A stretch of DNA of 61,307 nt. Origin: CAYONP01 sp964405335. Its GTDB lineage: Bacteria > Armatimonadota > UBA10988. Below the pieces are notes generated by a model. The model saw only the letters and a list, made by a program, of their open reading frames with translations, made no database searches and was not told the DNA's origin. Positions within the stretch are counted from its first letter, which is position 1. The number at the start of each line of letters is the position of its first letter. Shown here one piece after another: positions 1-8,674 of this stretch. The stretch spans positions 1 to 61,307 of the forward strand of contig CAYONP010000025.1 of the NCBI GenBank assembly GCA_964405335.1, read 5' to 3'. The translations under genes and the position numbers were made by a program.

Positions 1-330
1 TGGTAGGGCCCGGTCGCCGACCGGGCCGGCGGCTGTGGCAGGACTGCTGCCGATCGTAGCGGCGCGCGGCGCGCGCCGGGGGGGGGGGGAGGGCCCGGGC
101 GCCGACCGGGCCCGCGGCGGTGGCCGGACTGCTGCCGCGCGTAGCGGCGCGGGGCGNNNNNNNNNNCGCCGTTGTGCGTGGTAGGGCCCGGACACCGACG
201 GGGCCGGCGGCGGGACCTGTCGTTCGGCCGCCTCGGCGAGGCGGCCCTACCCGCGACTGCTTTCGCGGCGCGACCCATCCCACGGCCGCCTCGGCGAGGC
301 GGCGATACCCGCGCGCCGGTTCGCCGGGCG
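1..330. repeat. Scaffold-edge repeat region with a 10-N gap
   Basis: No gene is visible here. Two copies of a roughly 85-bp unit lie in tandem (the AGGGCCCGG word recurs at about 5 and 90), separated by a run of 12 G at 78-89, and ten Ns occupy 157-166. A composite inverted repeat spans 181-250: it opens with GTAGGG, closes with CCCTAC, and its right arm forms the hairpin GCCGCCTCGGCGAGGCGGC. A second copy of that hairpin follows at about 283-303. The G run and the gap suggest that assembly was unreliable at this end of the scaffold. Confidence 0.8.
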
Positions 331-1413
331 TCACTCGATGACCATCAAACCCGCCGGCCTCGGCGCGTGGCTGAGCAGCTCGTATCCGTCGTCGGTGACC
401 AACACCAGGTCTTCGATCCGCACGCCGCCGAGGCCCGGCACGTAGACTCCCGGCTCGACGGTGACCACGTTGCCGGGCACCAGCGGGTTCTCGTTGACCT
501 GCGCCAGCCGCGGGTTCTCGTGGATGGCCAAGCCGACGCCGTGGCCCAGCCCGTGGCCGAAGTGCTCGCCGTGACCGGCCTCGGTAATCACATCGCGCGC
601 GGCCGAATCGACTTCCTTGCCGGTCGCCCCCGGCCGCAGCGCCGCGAGCGCCGCCTGCTGCGCGCGATAGACCAGCTCGTAAAGGTCGGCCTGCTCCTGG
701 CTGTAGCCGCGCACGGCATAGGTGCGGGTCAGGTCGCTGCAGTAGCCGTTCAGCCGCGCGCCGAGGTCGATCGTGATCAGGTCGCCCGCGCGGAGCGCAC
801 GGTCGGTGATCGGGCAGTGCGGCAGCGCGCTCATCTCGCCGCCGGCGACGATGATGTCGAAGCTCGCCTTGTCGGCCATCTGCTCGATCATCAGGTAGTA
901 ATCGAGGTCGGCGCGCAGGTGGCGGTCGGTCACTCCCGGCCGGATCAGCTCGATCGCCCGGGCCATCGCCGCGTCGGCCATCTCGGCCGCTTGGCAGATC
1001 CGTTCGACCTCGGCCGGCTCCTTCACCTCGCGCATCTCGCTGACCAGCGCGGGCACGCCGACCAGCTTCTCGGCGCCGACCTGCTCGGCCAACTGGTCGC
1101 GCTGTTCGACCGTCACCTGCGCCGCGGCGAAGCCGATCCGACCGAGCCCCATACCGGCCAGCCGCTCGCCGACCTGTTTGGTCAGCGGCACGTTCTGGAC
1201 CAGCTTGTGCAGCTCCCAGTTGGGCGACTGTTCGCCGGCCTGGGTGTGGTAGCGGAAGTCGACCGCGATGATCTGCTCGCGCGGCGTGACCAGCAGCGCG
1301 CCGGCACTGCCGCGGAAGCCGCTGAGGTAGCTCACGTCGACCAGGTCGGTGATCAGGAAGGCATCGAGCTGGTGCTCGGTGAGCTTCGCCCGCAGGCGCT
1401 CGAGTCGGCTCAT
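331..1413 (-). CDS. Xaa-Pro aminopeptidase/dipeptidase, M24 family
   Basis: Predicted cytosolic metallopeptidase that releases residues next to proline. An N-terminal creatinase-like domain (about 1-130) is followed by the pita-bread catalytic domain. All five dinuclear metal ligands are visible: Asp216 and Asp227 (IDLGARLNGYCSD), His291 (GHGLGHGVG), Glu320 (VEPGVY) and Glu334 (RIED). The length of 360 residues is usual for the short bacterial form. I chose the ATG at 1413 over the GTG at 1419 because it forms an ATGA overlap with the aroQ stop and has AGAGGTGG about 3-10 bases upstream. The pair is therefore probably translationally coupled. Pairing of this peptidase with aroQ, and often with elongation factor P, is common in bacteria. 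Confidence 0.93.
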   Translation of the reverse strand: MSRLERLRAKLTEHQLDAFLITDLVDVSYLSGFRGSAGALLVTPREQIIAVDFRYHTQAGEQSPNWELHKLVQNVPLTKQVGERLAGMGLGRIGFAAAQVTVEQRDQLAEQVGAEKLVGVPALVSEMREVKEPAEVERICQAAEMADAAMARAIELIRPGVTDRHLRADLDYYLMIEQMADKASFDIIVAGGEMSALPHCPITDRALRAGDLITIDLGARLNGYCSDLTRTYAVRGYSQEQADLYELVYRAQQAALAALRPGATGKEVDSAARDVITEAGHGEHFGHGLGHGVGLAIHENPRLAQVNENPLVPGNVVTVEPGVYVPGLGGVRIEDLVLVTDDGYELLSHAPRPAGLMVIE

Positions 1414-1853
1414 CGCCACCTCTTCTGGATGATGTCCTTGGCCGCACGCAGGGCGAGCAGGTAACTGGAAACGCCGAGACCGGCAATCTGACCGACGCAG
1501 ACCGGAGCGGTGACCGAATGGTGCCGAAACTCCTCGCGGGCGTGGATGTTCGACAGGTGGACCTCGATCGCCGGCAGCCGCACCGCCTTGATGGCGTCAC
1601 AGATGGCGATGCTGTAGTGTGTGTAGGCGGCGGGGTTGATCACCAGGCACTGGGCCCACTCGGCGCAGTTGTGGATGGCCTCGATGATCTCGCCCTCGCT
1701 GTTGTGCTGGCTGATCCGCACCTCCATGCCCAGCTCGCGGGCCAGGGCCTCGATTTCCTGGTCGATGGCCTCCAGCGTGTGGCTGCCATAGACCTCCGGG
1801 TCGCGCCGGCCGAGCAGGTTGAGATTCGGGCCGTGGATCACGCGCACGCGCAT
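1410..1853 (-). CDS. aroQ: 3-dehydroquinate dehydratase, type II
   Basis: Converts 3-dehydroquinate to 3-dehydroshikimate in the shikimate pathway, in the cytosol, by the type II anti-elimination mechanism. The N terminus carries the family hallmark HGPNLNLLGRRDPEVYG, whose Tyr is the catalytic tyrosine. It continues with NPAAYTHYSIAICDA and the substrate-binding EVHLSNIHAREEFRHHS. The length of 147 residues matches the family. An upstream in-frame extension to 1922 exists, but conservation begins at MRVRVIHGPN, so the ATG at 1853 is the start. The stop overlaps the start of the downstream M24 peptidase gene. Confidence 0.95.
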   Translation of the reverse strand: MRVRVIHGPNLNLLGRRDPEVYGSHTLEAIDQEIEALARELGMEVRISQHNSEGEIIEAIHNCAEWAQCLVINPAAYTHYSIAICDAIKAVRLPAIEVHLSNIHAREEFRHHSVTAPVCVGQIAGLGVSSYLLALRAAKDIIQKRWR

Positions 1854-1981
1854 CGCGCCAGCCTCCGCGCGGTCACGATAGGCCGTCTGGCCGGGAGCGT
1901 CAAGCCGGCGCGGAGGTGGCACCGCCTTGGGACGTAATGCGTCCAGCGGTTCCGGCGACGTGTCGCGGGAGGGAGAGACCG

Positions 1982-2467
1982 GTGCGCGGTCGCGCCCAAG
2001 CCGAGTTCGGGCCCGGCGTACCGCAGTTGCGGGTGGCGGTGCATCGCCGGCCGGGCGCGCTCGACTGGCTCGGCGCCTTCTGCCTGTGGCAGCTCGCCTT
2101 CTGGTATGGCTGGGGTCCGCGCTACTGGATCGACCTCACCGTGCCGCTGGTCATCGGCGCCGTGCCGCTGCTGGCGGCGATGCGCCGCCGCGGCCTGCTG
2201 ACGGTCGACGAGCAGGGCCTGACCTTCGCCCGGCGCGAGTTCACCGAGCGGCTGGCCTGGCTCGAGATCACCGGCTTCGAGGTCGGCGCCGACGGCCTGC
2301 GCATCCTCACCGGTGCCGGTGAGGTGGTCTGGCTCAGTCGCGGCACCTTCGGCCTGCGGCGACTGGCGGCCCAACTCGACGAGCTCTGGCGCGATGCCGT
2401 CGCACCAGCGGCCGAGCGTGAACTTCTCGCCGCTCGGCCGGTGGCCGTCGAGCAATCGGTCCGTTAG
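1982..2467 (+). CDS. Small membrane protein with PH/YcxB-like domain
   Basis: Protein of 161 residues. The GTG at 1982 is the likely start because GGGAGGGAGAG lies just upstream (1968-1978). Two close hydrophobic segments (GAFCLWQLAFWYGW and LTVPLVIGAVPLL) form a hairpin in the first half. The rest resembles a PH-like/YcxB-type C-terminal domain: LLTVDEQGLTFARREF, a Trp-Leu-Glu-Ile strand, and a terminal amphipathic helix with LDELW. Such proteins are bacterial membrane proteins of unknown role. The gene is divergent from aroQ across 128 bp. The domain assignment rests on pattern only and no function can be given. Confidence 0.6.
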   Translation: MRGRAQAEFGPGVPQLRVAVHRRPGALDWLGAFCLWQLAFWYGWGPRYWIDLTVPLVIGAVPLLAAMRRRGLLTVDEQGLTFARREFTERLAWLEITGFEVGADGLRILTGAGEVVWLSRGTFGLRRLAAQLDELWRDAVAPAAERELLAARPVAVEQSVR

Positions 2468-2505
2468 GGCGCCCGCGGGTTGGGTCTGCGACAGATCTGG
2501 TGGGG

Positions 2506-2591
2506 CCACGGGTTGATACCCGTGGCACAGCGGGCGAAACCCGCCCCATGGGCGGGTTTGGTTCTGTCAGACCCGCACTTCAGTGCGGGTC
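2506..2591. repeat. Cluster of three perfect hairpins
   Basis: Three different perfect inverted repeats lie in a row. The first (2506-2525) has an 8-bp stem CCACGGGT with a TGAT loop. The second (2537-2559) has a 10-bp stem AAACCCGCCC with a CAT loop. The third (2570-2591) has a 10-bp stem GACCCGCACT with a TC centre. The second is followed by a T-rich stretch, so it could also terminate the preceding gene. All three share the CGGGT/ACCCG word but are otherwise unrelated in sequence. Confidence 0.85.
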
Positions 2592-2823
2592 AACGACGCA
2601 GAAGCGCGCCGTCGAGTTGGCCGGGTAGCGAACTCGCGCGCCATCGGATACGATAGTAGCTGTAGGGCGCCCGCGCGCCCGGCTTGTGGAGAGCGCAACA
2701 TCGGTACCTCGGGTGGCCGGAGCCAGACCGGCCGGGCGCGATGCCCGGCTGGGCCCGGCCGCGCGGTTGCGCCGTTCCTTCAGACCAACGGCCGCGCTCG
2801 GCGGCCGGCCCGGAGATGAATCC
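2592..2823. other. Leader region upstream of rsfS with hairpin words
   Basis: No gene is supported here. Two short inverted repeats are visible: GTAGGGCGC...GCGCCC at 2662-2680, which starts with the same GTAGGG word as the longer composite elements, and GCCGGGC-GCGAT-GCCCGGC at 2731-2749. A GGAG Shine-Dalgarno (2812-2815) serves the downstream TTG start. No convincing promoter could be assigned by eye. Confidence 0.5.
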
Positions 2824-3183
2824 TTGACCGATGCGGAGGCTCATGAGCGTGCGTTGGCGATCGTCGCGGCGGCCGCCGACGCCAAGGCGCAGGACCTGCT
2901 CCTGCTCGAGGTCGGCGCGGTGACGTTGCTGGCCGATTACTTCATCCTCGCCAGCGGTACCTCGGACCGCCACGTGCGGTCGATCTGCGAGCGCATCGTC
3001 CGCTCGCTGCGCGAGCAGGGGCACCGGGTGCTGCACCAGGAGGGCGAACAGCAGGCGCGGTGGGTGTTGCTCGACTACGGCGACGTGGTGGTGCACGTGT
3101 TCGACGAAGAGACCCGCGAGAAGTACCACCTCGAGGAGCTCTGGGCCGACGCCCCACGGGTGCCGATCACCGTCGCCGCGTGA
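2824..3183 (+). CDS. rsfS: Ribosomal silencing factor RsfS (Iojap/YbeB family)
   Basis: Binds uL14 on the large ribosomal subunit and blocks subunit joining under starvation. The 119-residue product shows the family pattern: ALAIVAAAADAKAQDLLLLEV, the ADYFILASGTSDRH core, then EGEQQARWVLLDYGDVVVHV and YHLEELWADAP. I chose the TTG at 2824 because GGAG sits 8 bases upstream and homologous sequence begins there. An in-frame ATG at 2686 would add 46 low-complexity residues. The stop overlaps the next gene as GTGA. Confidence 0.93.
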   Translation: MTDAEAHERALAIVAAAADAKAQDLLLLEVGAVTLLADYFILASGTSDRHVRSICERIVRSLREQGHRVLHQEGEQQARWVLLDYGDVVVHVFDEETREKYHLEELWADAPRVPITVAA

Positions 3184-4940
3184 TCGCCTCGGCCGCCCTG
3201 GCGGCGCTGCTCAGCGCGCTCGTCGCCGGGCAGCTCGGCAGCCTCCTCGTCGGCGAGAGCGAGGGCGACGGACGCCTCCGCGCCGTCGCCGGCGCGGTCG
3301 CCTTTGCCCTCGCCGTCGCCCTCGGCACGCTGGCCGTGCCGCACGAGCACCCGGTCAGTGGCGACATCCGCTACCTCCTGCTCGGCGGCGCGCTGGTGCT
3401 CATCGCCGGCCTGCGCCGCGACCTGGGCCGGCCGTTCCGCGGCGCGACGCTGCTCGCCCTGCTGGCCGCCGCGCTGATCGCCGTCTATGGCGCGGGGGTG
3501 GTCATCCGCCAGGTCAAGATCCCGCTGGGCCCGCCCGAGGCGCCGTTCTACACCCTTGGACCGACCGCCGGCGCGCTGCTCACCGTGCTCTGGATCACCG
3601 CCGTCGGCCTGCTGCTGCGCTGGATCGACCCGCTCCCCGGCCTGGCCGCCGGGCAGGGCTTCCTGGCCTCGGCGACGTTTCTGGTGGTCGCGCTGACCCG
3701 CGGGCGCGAGGCGACCGCGCAGGTCGAGCCGCTGACCGACTGCCTGGCCGCCGTGCTGCTCGGCGCCTGCGGCGGCCTGGCGGTCTGCGGCCGGCGGCAG
3801 GGCGGGGTCAGTCTCGGCCGCGGCGGGGCCGGCATGTTGGGCTACCTGCTCGGCGTGCTGACCGTCGTCGGCACGCTTAAGAACACCGCCTTCCTGCTCA
3901 TCGCGCTGCCCGCCCTGTCGCTGGCCGTGCCGCTGCTCAACCTCGCTTTCGTGCGCCGGCGCAGCGGCTCGGTGACGGCGATGCTCGACGCCCGGGGGTT
4001 TACCCACCGACACACCGTTGGCCTGCTCCTGGCGCTGCAGGCCTACTGCTGCCTGGTCGCCCTGGTGCTGGTCGGCTGGATCACCGTGCCGGTGCTGGTC
4101 AAGCTGCTGCTGCTCGCCCTGCTGCTGCCCGCCGGGTTCGGGGCCTTCTTCCTGATCAGCCGCATCGCGGCGCGGGTGGCCACGCAGACCGCCGGCAAGG
4201 TCGAGCTGCTCGGCCTGCCGGTCGACGCGGTGACCTACGACGAGGCGCTCGAGCGCATGACGGCGATGGTCGAGCAGGGCGGGCCGCACCATGTCTTCAC
4301 CGCCGACGTGAGTGGCATCATGCTCGCCCGCGAGCTGCCCGAGCTGGCCGAGGCGATCCGCTCGTGCGACCTGGTCACGGCCGACGGCGCGGGCGTGCTC
4401 TGGGCCGCGCGGCTGTTCGATTTCCCGCTTCCCGAGCGGGTCTCGGGCGTCGACCTGGTGCGCCGCCTGAGCGCCCTGGCGGCGACGCGCGGGTGGCCGG
4501 TCTACCTCTTCGGCGCGCAACCCGGCGTGGCCGACGAAGCGGCAAGAGTTTTGCAGGAGGAGTGTCCCGGTCTGGTTGTCGCCGGCGTGGAGCATGGTTA
4601 CGTCGACGACGAGGCGGCGGTCGCGGCGCGGATTGGCGCCAGCGGAGCGCGGATACTGTTCGTCGCGCTGGGCATGCCGCGCCAGGAGCGGTTCATCCGC
4701 CGCTGGCGCGATGAGTTGGGCGTGGCCTTGAGTCTCGGCGTCGGCGGCAGTTTCGACGTGATCAGCGGGCGGCTCAAGCGCGCGCCGGCCTGGATGCAGC
4801 GCAGCGGGCTGGAGTGGCTGTTCCGGTTGGTCCAGCAGCCCAGCCGGTGGCGGCGGATGCTGGCCCTGCCGCGGTTTGCCTGGGCGATTGCGCGCGAGAG
4901 TTGGCGGGCGTGGCGCCGTGGCCCGCGCGCGGCGAGCTGA
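3180..4940 (+). CDS. TagA/WecG-type glycosyltransferase fused to a degenerate WecA-like membrane domain
   Basis: The C-terminal part (about 341-560) is a WecG/TagA/CpsF glycosyltransferase, which adds an N-acetyl-aminosugar to a lipid-linked sugar. It shows FTADVSGIMLARELPE, the TADGAGVLWAARL motif, PERVSGVDLV, VYLFGAQPGVA and ILFVALGMPRQERFI. The first 330 residues are polytopic and follow the WecA/MraY-like layout, but catalytic motifs look eroded. The usual double Asp is GLRRDLGRP (about residue 78), the Asn-Phe-x-Asp-Gly-Leu-Asp-Gly loop reads WIDPLPGLAAG (about 148), and no GDTGS or HHH loop is seen. Translation starts at GTG 3180, overlapping the rsfS stop. The product has 586 residues. 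The membrane half may be a non-catalytic anchor or lipid-acceptor binder; that role is inferred. Confidence 0.85.
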   Translation: MIASAALAALLSALVAGQLGSLLVGESEGDGRLRAVAGAVAFALAVALGTLAVPHEHPVSGDIRYLLLGGALVLIAGLRRDLGRPFRGATLLALLAAALIAVYGAGVVIRQVKIPLGPPEAPFYTLGPTAGALLTVLWITAVGLLLRWIDPLPGLAAGQGFLASATFLVVALTRGREATAQVEPLTDCLAAVLLGACGGLAVCGRRQGGVSLGRGGAGMLGYLLGVLTVVGTLKNTAFLLIALPALSLAVPLLNLAFVRRRSGSVTAMLDARGFTHRHTVGLLLALQAYCCLVALVLVGWITVPVLVKLLLLALLLPAGFGAFFLISRIAARVATQTAGKVELLGLPVDAVTYDEALERMTAMVEQGGPHHVFTADVSGIMLARELPELAEAIRSCDLVTADGAGVLWAARLFDFPLPERVSGVDLVRRLSALAATRGWPVYLFGAQPGVADEAARVLQEECPGLVVAGVEHGYVDDEAAVAARIGASGARILFVALGMPRQERFIRRWRDELGVALSLGVGGSFDVISGRLKRAPAWMQRSGLEWLFRLVQQPSRWRRMLALPRFAWAIARESWRAWRRGPRAAS

Positions 4941-5067
4941 CTGGTTGGCAGGCTCGGACATCGTGCTAGACTTCCGGGAGACTCGCCGGGGTTCTCGGTC
5001 GTTGTCTATACGGTTCCGCCGGCGGTCGTGCTGGGCCGGCGGCGCGCGGCGAGAGGAGTTGGCAGCG

Positions 5068-6552
5068 GTGGACAGGCGCCTGGCATTGGTTGGACTGGCC
5101 CTGCTCGGCGCCGTCCCAGTCGTCGCCGAGGAAGCCCTCGGCCCGCCGGTCGACAGCCCCGCGGTGGCGCCCGGGCCAGAGCCCGGCGCGGCGCTGGCCG
5201 AGCTGCCCGAACTCGACCTGTTCGAGTGCCTGGCGCAGGCGCTGGCGCGCAATCCCGAGATTGGCATTTCGCACGAAGCCATCGAGCGCGCCCGCGGCCA
5301 GCGCCGGACCGCCAACGGCGCGCTGGGGCCGAGCCTCGAGTTCACCTACAGCGAGGTTTGGCAGCAGCAGACCAGCGTGCAGCTCGACCCGGCCGGGCCG
5401 CCGATCAACATCACGCCGGGCAACACGCGGCAGTTCGTGCTCAGCTCGACCTGGGTGCTCTATGCCGGCGGCGCGCTGCGGGCCAATCAGGCGATTGCCC
5501 GGCTGACGCAAGCGGCGGCCGAGCATCAGCTCACCGCGACGGTCAACGCGGTCGTCTCGCAGACGGTGGCGGCCTATCTCAACCTGCTCCGCGCCCAGGA
5601 GCTGAAGACCGTCGCCGACGAGACGGTGACCCTGGCCGGGCGGCAGGTCGACGACGCCAACTTCAGTTTCGAAGCCGGCGCGGTGGCCCGGGTCGATCTG
5701 CTGCGCGCCGAGGCGGCGCTGCAGAACGCGCTGCAGGCGCAGCTCTCTAGCGGCAACGGGATCGCCCTCGCCCGCGCGGCGCTGAACCGCCAGATGGGTC
5801 GCAGCCAGCTCGCCCCGGTGCGCATCAAGTCGATGCCGATCGCCCTCGCCGCGGTGCCCGACCTGCTCGACAGCCTCCGCGCGGCGGTGCGCCAGCGGCC
5901 CGAGCTGCGGGCCCAGCAGAAGCTGATCGACATCAACGAGGAGGCGGTCCGCGCCGCGCGCGCCGACTACTTCCCGACCGTCTCGGTCAACACGCAACTG
6001 ACCCGCAACCCGAACGTCGGCGCGTTCGGCAATCCCGACAACTTCAACGTCGTGTTCGCCTTCCGGCTCAAGCTGTGGGACTGGCAGCAGACCGCCGGTC
6101 GGGTGCGCAGCGCGCAGGCCGACGTCGAGCGCGAACGGCGCGTGCTCGAGCGCTCGATGCAGGAGATTGAGCTGCAGGTGCGGCAGGCCGTGCTGCGGCT
6201 CGACGAGGCGGGGCAGCGGATCAACGTCGCCGAAGCCGAAGTCGCCGCCGCCCGGGCCGCGCACGACATCGAACGCTTGCGCTACACCACCGGTGAGGGC
6301 ACCTACCTCGAGTTCCTCGACGCCCGGCGCAGCTTCAGCCAGGCGCAGGCCAACCTGGTCACCGCCCTGTATGACTATGCCCTGGCCCAGGCCGATTGGC
6401 TGGCCGCCACGGGCGGGTACGTCGCCGGCGACGAGCTGAACCTGCCCCAGGGCCAGCGCATGCCGCTGCCGACCGAGTATGAAGGCGAGGGGGTCGAGTT
6501 CGACGACCTGCTCGCGCGCTATCCGCTGCCGGCCGAGCCGGCGCGTCGTTAA
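5068..6552 (+). CDS. TolC-family outer-membrane channel protein
   Basis: Outer-membrane, periplasm-spanning exit duct of a tripartite export system. The 494-residue product begins with a signal peptide (LALVGLALLGAVPVVAEE) and contains the two-fold OEP repeats of long amphipathic helices. Visible landmarks are LAQALARNPEIGISHEAIERARG and YLNLLRAQELKTVADETV in the first half, and RPELRAQQKLIDINEEAVRAA with YTTGEGTYLEFLDARRSF in the second. GTG 5068 is preferred since GAGAGGAG lies 9 bases upstream. The adaptor gene follows after 10 bp, so the two form an operon. No inner-membrane pump is encoded next to them. Confidence 0.92.
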   Translation: MDRRLALVGLALLGAVPVVAEEALGPPVDSPAVAPGPEPGAALAELPELDLFECLAQALARNPEIGISHEAIERARGQRRTANGALGPSLEFTYSEVWQQQTSVQLDPAGPPINITPGNTRQFVLSSTWVLYAGGALRANQAIARLTQAAAEHQLTATVNAVVSQTVAAYLNLLRAQELKTVADETVTLAGRQVDDANFSFEAGAVARVDLLRAEAALQNALQAQLSSGNGIALARAALNRQMGRSQLAPVRIKSMPIALAAVPDLLDSLRAAVRQRPELRAQQKLIDINEEAVRAARADYFPTVSVNTQLTRNPNVGAFGNPDNFNVVFAFRLKLWDWQQTAGRVRSAQADVERERRVLERSMQEIELQVRQAVLRLDEAGQRINVAEAEVAAARAAHDIERLRYTTGEGTYLEFLDARRSFSQAQANLVTALYDYALAQADWLAATGGYVAGDELNLPQGQRMPLPTEYEGEGVEFDDLLARYPLPAEPARR

Positions 6553-6562
6553 GGACCGTACC

Positions 6563-8665
6563 ATGGCTCGAAACCTGCCGCTCCTGCTGCTCGGCCTGGC
6601 TGCGCTGACCGCCGGCTGCGGTCGCCGCACCAACGATGCGCCGACCCCGCCGCCGAGCGACGCGGGCGCGATGCTCGACGAGTTCGTCAACGTTCGGCTG
6701 GCCGAGGCGGTCGAAATCACCGCCGACGAAACGCTGGCGGTGACCGGCTCGATCGTCGCCGCGACCGATGTCAGCATCGCCGGCAAGATCGGCGGCAAGG
6801 TGCGCTACATCGGCGCCGACGAGGGCCAGCGGGTCGGCCGCGGGGCGGTCCTGGTCGAACTCGACTCCGACGCCGCGCGGGCGCAGCTCAATCAGGCGGT
6901 CGGCGCGCTGCAGAGCGCGCGGGCGAACTACAACAAGGCGGTGCTCAACCAAGACCTGTCGCAGGCGCAGTCGGACGCGGCGGTGACCAGCGCGCGGGCT
7001 CAGCTCGCCGCGGCCGAGGCCGGGCAGACCCAGGCGATTGAGGCCGAGAAGCTGGCCCGGGCGCAGTCGTCCGACGAGGGGGCGAACATCACCCAGGCGC
7101 GGACCAGCCTCGAGACCGCCCGCGCCAGGCTGGCCCAGGCGCGCGAGACGCTGACCATCACGCGGCAGGAGACGCAGGGCAACCTGACCAGCGCCGAGCA
7201 GACGCTGGCCCAGTCCGAGGCGGCGCTGCGCAGCGCGCGGGCGCGCGAGACGCAGGCGCGCAGCGCGCTGTCGCTGACCGACAGCCAGACGGCGACCGCG
7301 CTGGAGGCGGCGCGGCAGACGCAGATTTCGGCTCAGCAGCAGGTCTCGATGATGGAGGAGGGCACGCGCAGCCAGGACGTCGCCGCGGCACGGAGCCGGC
7401 GCGACGCGGCCCAGGCGCAGGTGACCCTGGCCCAGAGCACCTTTGACCGGACCAAGTACCTATATGACAACGGCGCCGTCTCGCTGGCGCAGCTCGACTC
7501 GGCCGAGACCGGCCTGACCGCCGCGCGCGAGGGGCTGCGGCAGGCCGAGTCGATGCTCAGCATGGCCACCGAGGGTCCGCGCCGCCAGGAGGTCGAGATC
7601 GCCCGCAGCCAGCTCCGCAGCGCCGATGAGCAGCTTCGCGGCGCCGAGCGCGGCCGTGCCGAGCAGCTCAACCAGGCGACCGAGAACGTCAGCCAGGCGG
7701 TCAACGCGGTGGCCGCGGCCGAGGCCGACGTGGCCAAGGCCGAGGCGGCGGTGAACACGGCCAAGGTCGCCCTCGGCACGGTGGCCATCCGCGAGCAGGA
7801 TGTCTACGCGGCCGAGAACGCGCACGAGGCGGCCGAAGCGGCGCTGCGCCTGGCCGAAGCCGGGGTGAGCAACGTCGAGATTGCCCGCCAGGAAGTGCAA
7901 CGCGCCCGCACCGCGGTCGACGCGGCCCGCGGCACGCTGCGGCAGGCGTTGGCCGGGCGGGTGGCGCCGCGGATCAACCGCGAGGACATCGCCAATCTGG
8001 CCGGCATGGTTCGCTCGGCCGAGGCGAGTGTCGCCTCGGCGCGCGTGAACCTGCGCGACCACACCATCATCGCGCCGCTGGCCGGCGGGATCGCCGAGCA
8101 GTTGGTCGAGGTCGGCGAAGTGATTGCGCCCGGCCAGATGCTCTACCGCCTGGTGGCCGACCATCTGGTGGAGTTCAAGGCCGTGGTGCCCGAAGAGAAG
8201 ATCCGCTTCGTCACCGTCGGCAGCACGGTCACCGTGGCGGTCGATGCCGTTCCGGGCCAGACCTTCATGGGCACGGTGCTCGAGGTGCTGCCCGCGGCCG
8301 ACCAGCGCAGCCGCACCTTCCCGGTGACCATCGGCGTCGACAACGCCGGCCGGACCCTGCGCGAGGGCATGTTCGCCCGCGGCACGATTGTCGTCGAGCA
8401 GGGCCGCACGGCGCTGCGCGTGCCGGTCGAGGCGGTGGTCCACCGCGACCTGCCCGCCAGCGAAGCCGGCGGCGAGCCGGCCGGCGGCGATTACGTCGTG
8501 GTCATGGTCGGCACCAACCTGGCCCGGCCGGTGCCGGTCGAGATCGGCACCACGCGCGACGCGATGGTCGAGATCCTCTCCGGCGAGCTGAAGCCGGGCG
8601 ACCGAGTGGTGGTCGAGGGCGCACTGGAAATCACCGCCGAGCAACAGGTGCGGGTGCTCCAGTAA
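6563..8665 (+). CDS. Periplasmic adaptor (HlyD/RND-type) lipoprotein with an extra-long coiled coil
   Basis: Membrane fusion protein linking an inner-membrane transporter to the TolC channel. A lipoprotein signal is present (LLLLGLAALTAGC, Cys at about 18). The biotinyl-lipoyl half-domain follows (GSIVAATDVSIAGKIGGKV and GADEGQRVGRGAVLVELD), then a long Ala/Gln/Arg/Glu-rich coiled coil from about 100 to 500. The second lipoyl half (IIAPLAGGIAEQLVEVGEV) and beta-barrel domains (VDAVPGQTFMGTVLEVLP, REGMFARGTI) complete the protein. Its 700 residues far exceed the 350-450 typical of the family, and the excess is the hairpin. It is co-transcribed with the TolC gene. The pump partner is not in this window. 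Confidence 0.9.
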   Translation: MARNLPLLLLGLAALTAGCGRRTNDAPTPPPSDAGAMLDEFVNVRLAEAVEITADETLAVTGSIVAATDVSIAGKIGGKVRYIGADEGQRVGRGAVLVELDSDAARAQLNQAVGALQSARANYNKAVLNQDLSQAQSDAAVTSARAQLAAAEAGQTQAIEAEKLARAQSSDEGANITQARTSLETARARLAQARETLTITRQETQGNLTSAEQTLAQSEAALRSARARETQARSALSLTDSQTATALEAARQTQISAQQQVSMMEEGTRSQDVAAARSRRDAAQAQVTLAQSTFDRTKYLYDNGAVSLAQLDSAETGLTAAREGLRQAESMLSMATEGPRRQEVEIARSQLRSADEQLRGAERGRAEQLNQATENVSQAVNAVAAAEADVAKAEAAVNTAKVALGTVAIREQDVYAAENAHEAAEAALRLAEAGVSNVEIARQEVQRARTAVDAARGTLRQALAGRVAPRINREDIANLAGMVRSAEASVASARVNLRDHTIIAPLAGGIAEQLVEVGEVIAPGQMLYRLVADHLVEFKAVVPEEKIRFVTVGSTVTVAVDAVPGQTFMGTVLEVLPAADQRSRTFPVTIGVDNAGRTLREGMFARGTIVVEQGRTALRVPVEAVVHRDLPASEAGGEPAGGDYVVVMVGTNLARPVPVEIGTTRDAMVEILSGELKPGDRVVVEGALEITAEQQVRVLQ

Positions 8666-8674
8666 GGCGGGCCG

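Noticed and set aside
3075..5345. A 756-codon minus-strand frame
   Set aside because: It lies antisense to the TagA-type gene, with the His/Gln/Arg-rich composition typical of GC-rich shadow frames and no recognisable domain.
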